Below, piece by piece: positions 62,201-64,000 of a stretch of DNA of 64,000 nucleotides (positions are counted from its first letter, which is position 1; the number at the start of each line of letters is the position of its first letter). The notes beneath the pieces were generated by a model, which saw only the letters and a program-made list of their open reading frames with translations, made no database searches and was not told where the DNA came from. Origin of the DNA: Thalassia testudinum (Eukaryota > Streptophyta > Magnoliopsida > Alismatales > Hydrocharitaceae); the NCBI GenBank assembly GCA_037157565.1, contig JAZHRO010000013.1, positions 72,967,501 through 73,031,500 of the forward strand. Reading direction: 5' to 3'. The position numbers were made by a program, and so were the translations under genes.

Positions 62201-63800
62201 TGGGTTCAGGAGTCCTATCTGTTAGAACTTGTAACTTCTTGTCCTTTGACAAATATACGGAATGCGTGTGACCAAAGAACATAGTTTGGGGATCCAGATA
62301 GTTTGATAGTCGTCCCCTGAACTAGAACGTAGGTCGAGATCTTGGCCTCAAAAGCAACAGTAGAGGAGTCAGTGTTCGCCATGAGAATAAAGGTAGAATA
62401 TGCAGGCAAGTAATCGTGCACCACGCACGTAGAGTACAACAATTGATCAAGACCATGGCCTAGGGGTCTGTAGGAAGCGAACTAGATCAAATCAAAGTGG
62501 CTACAATGCTTCTAATCACAAGAGGAGATTAGACCAGACTAGACTGGCCAAAACAGTGATTCTCCAGCCTTAGTGCCCTCGCTAGAGCATCATGGTTAGG
62601 AGGATCATCGTTGGACCATTAGTAGGCAAAGGCAACGTCGGTGAAGCCTAAAAAAGGCACCACTAGCATGATAGGTGACGCTGTAGGCCGATGGGAGTAG
62701 TCGTGGCAGCGCGGTAGGGAAAAGATAGGGTGTTGTGTGGCCACCGAAGTACTATAGTGCATTGAGCAACGCTAGTGAAGGGGTCGCTGGAACCCTAGGA
62801 GTCAATGGTGGTGCCGGTGAAGCCCTTTATTGTCGCCTAACGTATACCAGAGCTAGAAGAGGGTGGTTTGAGACCCTAGGTGAGTAGATGAGGGAGGAGG
62901 GTATCAGAGGGATTGCCAGAAGAGAGGTCGGTGGACCCTCACCGGTGGTCCGTTAATGTGTGGTGGCGCCGCCAATATATCCTTTCTTAGGGTTTCGGTG
63001 GTAGCAGCCCCTCTTTTTTTGTTTGTTTTGTGGTGGAAGAAAGAAAGGGGAGAGAAGCAAGTAGGTACGGAACACCGGTCTAGGATCATTGCTTTGATAT
63101 CATATTGGAGATTTAGAGGAAATGGGAAATATTATTGTGGATCTCAGCAAATAAATGAGGGGAGTTGGTCACTTTATATAGAGAGGGCCACTCCTATTTC
63201 AAAACCTAACATAATTTTCTAGAATAAGAAACAAATCTTTAATAAACTTATCCTTGACAAACTTTCCTAAATAATATCTCTAACACCCACATTAATGGTT
63301 CCATTGACATGCAATATTTGCCTCCCTTTGGATCTTTTTTGGTTGTACTTCGACCTCACCTTATATGAGCAAATGCAGCGCAATACTTATAGAGGAGTCT
63401 TGTTCCAGCAGCTATCACCTTGATTAAGGAAACAGACATGGCTTAGACCAAAATTCAAGCTTTGAAAATTTGTTTCTGCTGACTGAGATGCTGTTTGTCC
63501 AAAGATTCTAGTACTTTGGCCTATATTCTATGGGTTTATTGCTTACTGCAGATGGTACTTGCAGACATAAAGGCCATGAATGGTGAAGCAGTCCATGCCT
63601 CTCCTAGAAAGACTGGCATTATTGTTCTTGGTGGAGGTCTCCCGAAACATCATATCTGCAATGCCAATATGATGCGCAATGGTGCAGATTATGCTGTTTT
63701 CATAAATACAGCACAAGAATTTGATGGAAGTGATTCTGGAGCAAGGCCTGATGAAGCAGTATCATGGGGGAAGTTACGAGCTTCAGCAAGAACAGTAAAA
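27717..63800 (+). CDS. DHS: Deoxyhypusine synthase gene (six of its exons; last exon beyond window)
   Basis: DHS transfers the aminobutyl group of spermidine, using NAD, to one lysine of the translation factor eIF5A. This is the first step of hypusine formation, in the cytosol. Coding exons are 27717-27926, 28412-28579, 33058-33276, 38912-38998, 58906-59011 and 63565-63800. Every intron has GT...AG ends. Phases are 0,0,0,0,1, and the joined frame of 342 residues is uninterrupted. Conserved blocks in order are [96 protein letters not shown] and [13 protein letters not shown]. Lys333 in the last block corresponds to the catalytic lysine of the family (human Lys329). Plant DHS is about 370-380 residues, so about 30-35 C-terminal residues are missing past the end. 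Introns 2-5 are swollen by transposons, but no exon is damaged. Confidence 0.97.
28020..28343. mobile_element. Tourist-like MITE (PIF/Harbinger type) in DHS intron 1
   Basis: It is 324 bp long with terminal inverted repeats that start GGGCTAGTTTACTTGG at both ends. It is flanked by the 3-bp duplication TAA (28017-28019 and 28344-28346). It carries internal repeats of the GGTGTTAA type and has no coding capacity. It makes up two thirds of the 485-bp intron 1. The short size, TIRs and TAA duplication fit the Tourist group. Confidence 0.85.
28412..28579 (+). CDS. DHS: DHS coding exon 2
   Basis: It has 56 codons, [10 protein letters not shown] to IRYIVEHRM, including [14 protein letters not shown]. 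It is bordered by AAG/CTTGAC (acceptor AG at 28410-28411) and ATG/GTGAGT, phase 0 at both sides. Confidence 0.96.
29035..29094. repeat. Short perfect-type hairpin in DHS intron 2
   Basis: Two 22-bp arms (29035-29056 and 29073-29094) pair with one mismatch around a 16-base loop. The core is AAAGCTAGGGTTAAG / CTTAACCCTAGCTTT. It may be a remnant of a small inverted-repeat transposon or a structured intron RNA. Its function is unknown. Confidence 0.85.
29330..30545 (+). repeat. LTR-like sequence in DHS intron 2 (borders uncertain)
   Basis: A promoter-like CTATAAATACTCC near 29690 is followed by a CCACCACCT-rich leader and AATAAAG signals (30108). Near 30430-30480 stands a CGGTGGATCGACCC block followed by a weakly conserved tail ending GTTAAAATGACATGCA. 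The same order (TATA, CT-rich leader, GGAT-CGACC block, short tail) is seen in the solo LTR at 9855. No internal coding region and no clean target duplication were found, so a solo LTR is only probable. Confidence 0.45.
31776..31859. repeat. Left copy of an 85-bp repeat flanking the RTE fragment
   Basis: ACCCTCATTTGTAAT...GATGCAATGGTTGTAGTA...TTTTTTCC is repeated after the LINE at about 32704-32800. The right copy carries an extra T-rich piece. It may be an unusually long target duplication or an earlier tandem copy. Confidence 0.65.
31860..32702 (+). pseudogene. 5'-truncated RTE-type LINE fragment in DHS intron 2
   Basis: It begins inside the reverse transcriptase at the metal-binding block ([14 protein letters not shown], about 31878-31920; most RTE elements have FADD). 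The C-terminal domain characteristic of plant RTE elements follows, open from 32263 to 32556 ([44 protein letters not shown]). The 3' tail ends in GTTGTTGTTGTAGTAG microsatellite, as is usual for RTE. Stops and frameshifts between the two blocks make it dead. An 85-bp sequence before it is repeated after it. Confidence 0.88.
32704..32800. repeat. Right copy of the 85-bp repeat flanking the RTE fragment
   Basis: This matches 31776-31859 with several substitutions and a T-rich insertion of about 20 bp. Confidence 0.65.
33058..33276 (+). CDS. DHS: DHS coding exon 3
   Basis: It has 73 codons, [18 protein letters not shown] to KMLEEQLAQ, the most conserved part of the fold, with [20 protein letters not shown]. 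The acceptor is ATGTAG/GTA and the donor is CAG/GTGATA, phase 0. A short readthrough frame continues to 33300 but is intronic. Confidence 0.97.
33277..35370. other. DHS intron 3, first 2.1 kb: nothing recognised
   Basis: This is AT-rich intron sequence with scattered poly-A/T runs. No coding block, LTR or clear inverted-repeat element was seen. Confidence 0.5.
35380..35770 (+). pseudogene. L1-type LINE fragment (zf-RVT region) in DHS intron 3
   Basis: The block [18 protein letters not shown] followed by [12 protein letters not shown] (about 35500-35600) corresponds to the zinc-binding C-terminal region of plant L1 ORF2. Stops and frameshifts are frequent, and only a few hundred bases remain. 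T-rich and A-rich patches to 35860 may be its decayed tail. Confidence 0.55.
36333..36593 (+). repeat. 5' LTR of the copia-type element
   Basis: It is 261 bp and contains GTCCCACATCA (36364-36374) and TATAAAT (36404-36410) as a likely promoter. It ends ATTCAACT directly before the primer site. Confidence 0.9.
36887..37423 (-). other. 178-codon open frame inside the copia-type element, unknown
   Basis: This is a minus-strand frame rich in Ser, His and Leu, with leucine-patterned pieces such as [14 protein letters not shown] and [13 protein letters not shown]. It does not resemble gag or pol. It may be a captured host-gene fragment, read antisense to the element. I do not recognise a family. 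Composition alone could also keep it open. Confidence 0.3.
38346..38606 (+). repeat. 3' LTR of the copia-type element
   Basis: It is 261 bp and clearly similar to the 5' LTR over its full length, with scattered differences that show some age. The first dinucleotide is mutated to TA. Confidence 0.9.
38912..38998 (+). CDS. DHS: DHS coding exon 4
   Basis: It has 29 codons, [20 protein letters not shown] to YLYWAYK. The acceptor is CCTGCAG/AAT and the donor AAA/GTGAGT, phase 0. It is followed by the 19.9-kb intron 4. Confidence 0.97.
39526..40468. mobile_element. hAT-type non-autonomous DNA transposon (943 bp) in DHS intron 4
   Basis: The ends form inverted repeats (TAGGGATGTACATGGATTGG at the left; the right end complements to TACGGGTGCACATGGATTGG). 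An exact 8-bp duplication GTGAGGAG flanks it at 39518-39525 and 40469-40476. Subterminal GGATTGGATT repeats occur in both orientations. An 8-bp duplication with TAGGG-type ends fits the hAT superfamily. The 135-codon minus-strand frame inside (39787-40194) has no recognisable family and is probably fortuitous. Confidence 0.9.
40600..41895 (+). pseudogene. L1-type LINE 3' fragment in DHS intron 4
   Basis: A piece of the region before the zinc-binding domain ([21 protein letters not shown], 40830-40890) is followed by the zf-RVT region (41104 on: [33 protein letters not shown]; later [21 protein letters not shown]). The 3' end (GGGTGGTTATCATTTGGATAAT, then ACCCTTCTTTG and a short A-rich tail at 41870-41890) resembles that of the L1 in intron 5, so they are of one family. 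Stops are present throughout. The left border is unclear. Confidence 0.8.
41896..43570 (+). pseudogene. L1-type LINE reverse-transcriptase fragment in DHS intron 4
   Basis: Degraded RT blocks are readable in several frames: [17 protein letters not shown] (42735-42790), [15 protein letters not shown] (42871-42925), a [19 protein letters not shown] block (42935-42980), then W.LHLLSL and a [13 protein letters not shown] stretch (43365-43500). The order matches L1 ORF2 and lies downstream of a separate 3' fragment, so at least two L1 copies are joined here. Region 41896-42680 is probably the upstream part but is poorly readable. Confidence 0.65.
43780..44690. mobile_element. Element rich in GATAT/ATATC words (unclassified)
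   Basis: Both ends are crowded with ATATCG-type words (CGACATATCGTCGATATATCGC at the left is shown only in part; GATATATCGGCGATATAGCC at the right), while the middle is ordinary AT-rich sequence. A CCAGGATAT word occurs near both ends (43863 and 44593) in the same orientation. It lies between L1 fragments, so it is probably an inserted non-autonomous element. No coding sequence or target duplication was found. Confidence 0.4.
44691..46090 (+). pseudogene. L1-type LINE fragment, left part (interrupted by a minus-strand L1)
   Basis: The zf-RVT signature is seen near 45085-45170 ([18 protein letters not shown], then RTRRFMTKV) and 45405-45445 ([15 protein letters not shown]). A second stretch near 45960-46090 appears to continue across the minus-strand L1 into 50570-50700 ([14 protein letters not shown]). 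Stops are frequent. The segment 45560-45900 shows nothing clear. Confidence 0.55.
46091..46106. repeat. L1 target-site duplication, left copy
   Basis: TAGAGCCTCATTTTTT matches 50554-50569 at 15 of 16 positions and bounds the minus-strand L1. Confidence 0.75.
46107..50553 (-). pseudogene. Nearly full-length L1-type LINE, minus strand (4.4 kb)
   Basis: Read from 50553 downward, two CCHC knuckles come first ([15 protein letters not shown], then CLHCRK.GH, about 50455-50340). An ORF1-type RNA-binding frame (50282-49776) follows, then a linker (49803-49507). The endonuclease part of ORF2 contains FQETHLE and ISTVYGP (49440-49159) and [16 protein letters not shown] (48980-48930). Reverse transcriptase is open at 48435-47737 ([50 protein letters not shown]), with the catalytic YTDD at about 47685-47674. 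The zf-RVT ([29 protein letters not shown]) ends near 46320. A-rich 3' tail and matched 16-bp duplications fit. ORF2 is broken by many stops. It is antisense to DHS. Confidence 0.92.
50554..50569. repeat. L1 target-site duplication, right copy
   Basis: TAGAGCCTCCTTTTTT is the counterpart of 46091-46106 with one mismatch. Confidence 0.75.
50721..50859 (+). repeat. 5' LTR of the copia element
   Basis: It is 139 bp, shares GTTAGTTGTTATTTTTTG and a TATATAAAGAGGG box with the 3' LTR, and ends TTTTAACA before the primer site. Its first bases have diverged (TGCTATAG). Confidence 0.85.
51690..51850 (-). pseudogene. PPR-protein gene fragment captured in hAT (downstream piece)
   Basis: [22 protein letters not shown] is visible in pieces on the minus strand (the order V-I-T-C-N-T-V-I followed by G-L-x-x-N-G-x-M-x-D-A). 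This is the helix pattern of a PPR unit. It is preceded in another frame by a VLELFHCI piece. PPR proteins bind organelle RNAs; this scrap cannot function. Confidence 0.65.
52560..52990 (-). pseudogene. PPR-protein gene fragment captured in hAT (upstream piece)
   Basis: On the minus strand the blocks [25 protein letters not shown] and [13 protein letters not shown] are followed, after a Trp-to-stop change, by [15 protein letters not shown] and [12 protein letters not shown], then another Trp-to-stop change and [15 protein letters not shown]. The 31-35-residue spacing of (M/L)P.R(D/N)IVSW.TMI blocks identifies PLS-type PPR repeats. The Trp codons are all changed to stops. It begins next to a 20-base G tract. 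Confidence 0.85.
52950..52969 (+). repeat. G homopolymer (20 G)
   Basis: Twenty consecutive G residues lie at the edge of the PPR fragment inside the hAT element. The minus strand reads as a proline run. Confidence 0.9.
53518..57520 (+). pseudogene. Copia gag-pol polyprotein remnant
   Basis: The order is gag, protease, integrase, RT, RNase H, as in Ty1/copia. Gag starts at 53518 ([33 protein letters not shown]), stops near 53667 and continues in another frame ([14 protein letters not shown]). A zinc knuckle ([14 protein letters not shown], about 54270) follows. The protease has [11 protein letters not shown] (54530 on; family D-S-G is changed to D-L-G). The pre-integrase [12 protein letters not shown] and integrase [10 protein letters not shown] (55050) are readable. 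RT has [14 protein letters not shown] (56343 on), but its YVDD box has lost one Asp codon (reads YVDM, 56603-56614). RNase H has [14 protein letters not shown] (57085) and [11 protein letters not shown] (57376). Dozens of stops make it dead. Confidence 0.93.
57561..57700 (+). repeat. 3' LTR of the copia element
   Basis: It is 140 bp, starts TGTTGGAG after GAGGGAGAG, contains CTATATAAAGAGGG and ends CATCA. It aligns with 50721-50859. Confidence 0.85.
57701..58905. other. End of DHS intron 4: nothing recognised
   Basis: This is ordinary AT-rich intron sequence up to the exon 5 acceptor, with only short frames and no element signatures. Confidence 0.5.
58906..59011 (+). CDS. DHS: DHS coding exon 5
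   Basis: It has 35 codons plus one base, [18 protein letters not shown] to VVDIVQ. The acceptor is CCTACAG/AAC and the donor CAAG/GTATCT; it leaves phase 1. The Asp codon is completed in exon 6. Confidence 0.97.
59255..59288. repeat. (CT)n(CA)n microsatellite in DHS intron 5
   Basis: About ten CT units are followed by about seven CA units. This is a simple repeat, potentially polymorphic. Confidence 0.9.
59541..59557. repeat. L1 target-site duplication, left copy
   Basis: AGAAATGTGGACTAAGC is repeated at 60564-60580 with one mismatch. Confidence 0.85.
59558..60563 (+). pseudogene. 5'-truncated L1-type LINE in DHS intron 5
   Basis: About 1 kb of the ORF2 C-terminus, plus strand. A linker with FWSDDW-like and [19 protein letters not shown] blocks (59757 on) is followed by the zf-RVT open frame 60077-60490 ([36 protein letters not shown], then a [16 protein letters not shown] block). 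The first Cys of CPLC is Tyr. The 3' end (GGGTGCTATCTAAAGGATCA, ACCCTTTTTTCCC) matches the family of the copy ending near 41890. The 17-bp duplications at both sides and the relatively intact zf-RVT frame suggest it is younger than the other L1 copies. Confidence 0.9.
60564..60580. repeat. L1 target-site duplication, right copy
   Basis: AGAAATGTGGAATAAGC, with 16 of 17 matches to 59541-59557. Confidence 0.85.
60626..60765. repeat. Tandem duplication (unit about 92 bp), second unit split by copia derivative
   Basis: ACAATGTTGGTCTTTG followed by AACTGATTGATC occurs at 60626 and again at 60718. The rest of the second unit (CCCACATTAATGGTTCCATT...) continues at 63286, beyond the inserted LTR element, matching 60676-60715. 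Confidence 0.8.
60769..60948 (-). repeat. 3' LTR of the minus-strand copia derivative
   Basis: It is 180 bp, the same length as and clearly similar to 63106-63285. Three extra bases (TGG) stand at its outer edge. Confidence 0.88.
61020..61300. repeat. TAG/TAGCAG-rich simple region
   Basis: These are interrupted GTA/AGT/GCA trinucleotide repeats inside the copia derivative. The minus strand reads as Thr/Ala/Leu-rich frames that are compositional. Confidence 0.75.
61476..62442 (-). pseudogene. Copia gag remnant (minus strand)
   Basis: The gag start region reads [15 protein letters not shown] and [17 protein letters not shown] (62375-62270). The zinc knuckle C-x2-C-x4-H-x4-C is complete at about 61640-61587 in an open frame that starts at 61802. 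The part between is interrupted by stops. No protease, integrase or RT follows. Confidence 0.85.
63106..63285 (-). repeat. 5' LTR of the minus-strand copia derivative
   Basis: It is 180 bp with a TATATAGAGAGGG-type word, and it is adjacent to the primer site on its inner side. Confidence 0.88.
63565..63800 (+). CDS. DHS: DHS coding exon 6 (catalytic exon)
   Basis: Two bases completing Asp264 are followed by 78 codons ([17 protein letters not shown] to ASARTVK). It contains [20 protein letters not shown] and [13 protein letters not shown] with the catalytic Lys333. The acceptor is CTTGCAG/AC and the donor AAA/GTAAGT. The remaining exon is outside the window. Confidence 0.97.
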
Positions 63801-64000
63801 GTAAGTATAACTTCAATCTGAGGTTCTGGAAAAAGCGTAAATATAAATATTTTGGGCTTTGTTCCAATTTTTTCTCGAATGATTTTTGTTACTGCTGATG
63901 GTTGAATTAGTTGGTCATTAGTGTTTTTGTTCCTTTGGGAATGAACACCTCATAGCCCATAGGTTTGACTTCAGTTGATTTGAAATTTGATCTGGAAGAT
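63801..64000. other. DHS: Start of DHS intron 6
   Basis: A consensus GTAAGT donor is followed by AT-rich sequence to the window end. No exon was seen. Confidence 0.85.

Larger units (their letters stand above)
60766..63285 (-). mobile_element. Deleted copia-type LTR retrotransposon, minus strand, in DHS intron 5
   Basis: LTRs of 180 bp (60769-60948 and 63106-63285) lie in minus orientation: TGTTAGAG start, TCTCCA end. A primer site resembling TGGTATCAAAGC is next to the upstream LTR (plus-strand 63092-63104). CAAGAGAG precedes the other LTR as polypurine tract. Only gag remains. The N-terminal block [19 protein letters not shown] lies at about 62330-62270, and the zinc knuckle [18 protein letters not shown] at about 61640-61587. 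Pol is missing, and a TAG-rich simple region (61020-61300) fills the rest. Flanking ACCAC / CCCAC may be a mutated 5-bp duplication. It is antisense to DHS. Confidence 0.88.

Noticed and set aside
1..64000. CRISPR array, operon, bacterial or phage system
   Set aside because: No spaced direct repeats, no clustered intact genes; all features are those of a plant nuclear genome.

Overview
The window is plant nuclear DNA, almost certainly from an angiosperm with a repeat-rich genome. No genus can be named from it. The evidence is a plant-type, intron-split deoxyhypusine synthase (DHS) gene and a dense, nested set of typical plant transposable elements: Athila- and Tat-lineage Ty3/gypsy, Ty1/copia, L1- and RTE-type LINEs, a Mutator-like element, hAT elements and a Tourist-like MITE. 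There is no sign of bacterial or organellar sequence.

Layout. (1) 1-17.7 kb: Ty3/gypsy debris on the plus strand. The 3' half of an Athila-type pol (A, 1-2250), its non-coding 3' region and LTR (from 3771) are followed by a second Athila-type element (B; gag from 6139, pol to 13.35 kb, 3' region, LTR from 14974). The B pol is split by a 1,707-bp solo LTR (9855-11561) with a TGCAC target duplication. A degraded Tat-type gag follows at 16.5-17.4 kb. (2) 17.7-21.1 kb: the 3' end of a third Athila-like element (C) on the minus strand. (3) 21.2-23.6 kb: a decayed minus-strand MULE transposase. Next comes an extremely AT-rich element with long inverted arms (24.5-26.4 kb). (4) 27.3-64 kb: the DHS gene on the plus strand. 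Six coding exons keep their reading frame and consensus GT/AG borders, and the last exon lies past the window. It encodes 342 residues here, with the catalytic lysine in exon 6. Introns 2 to 5 are about 4.5, 5.6, 19.9 and 4.6 kb and are filled with nested insertions.

Insertions inside DHS: a 324-bp Tourist-like MITE (intron 1); an LTR-like block, a 22-bp-arm hairpin and a truncated RTE LINE (intron 2); an L1 fragment and a 2.27-kb non-autonomous copia-type element with exact 261-bp LTRs (intron 3); a 943-bp hAT element, several L1 fragments, a 4.4-kb minus-strand L1 inside another L1, and a copia element holding a 2.2-kb hAT element that carries PPR-gene fragments (intron 4); a 5'-truncated L1 and a minus-strand copia derivative (intron 5).

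The only convincing functional host gene is DHS, the first enzyme of hypusine synthesis on eIF5A. All transposon reading frames seen carry stops or frameshifts, mostly of the C-to-T / G-to-A type expected of methylated, silenced DNA. The points most worth a second look are: a possible RNA polymerase III unit at 5.6-5.94 kb (USE motif, 24-bp spacer, TATA, about 270 nt, T5) with a 7SL-like block; palindromes at the 5' ends of Athila-type LTRs whose sequence changes but whose pairing is kept; the gene-fragment-carrying hAT; and the 20-kb intron of an essential gene. Similarity statements are from recognition, without database searches.
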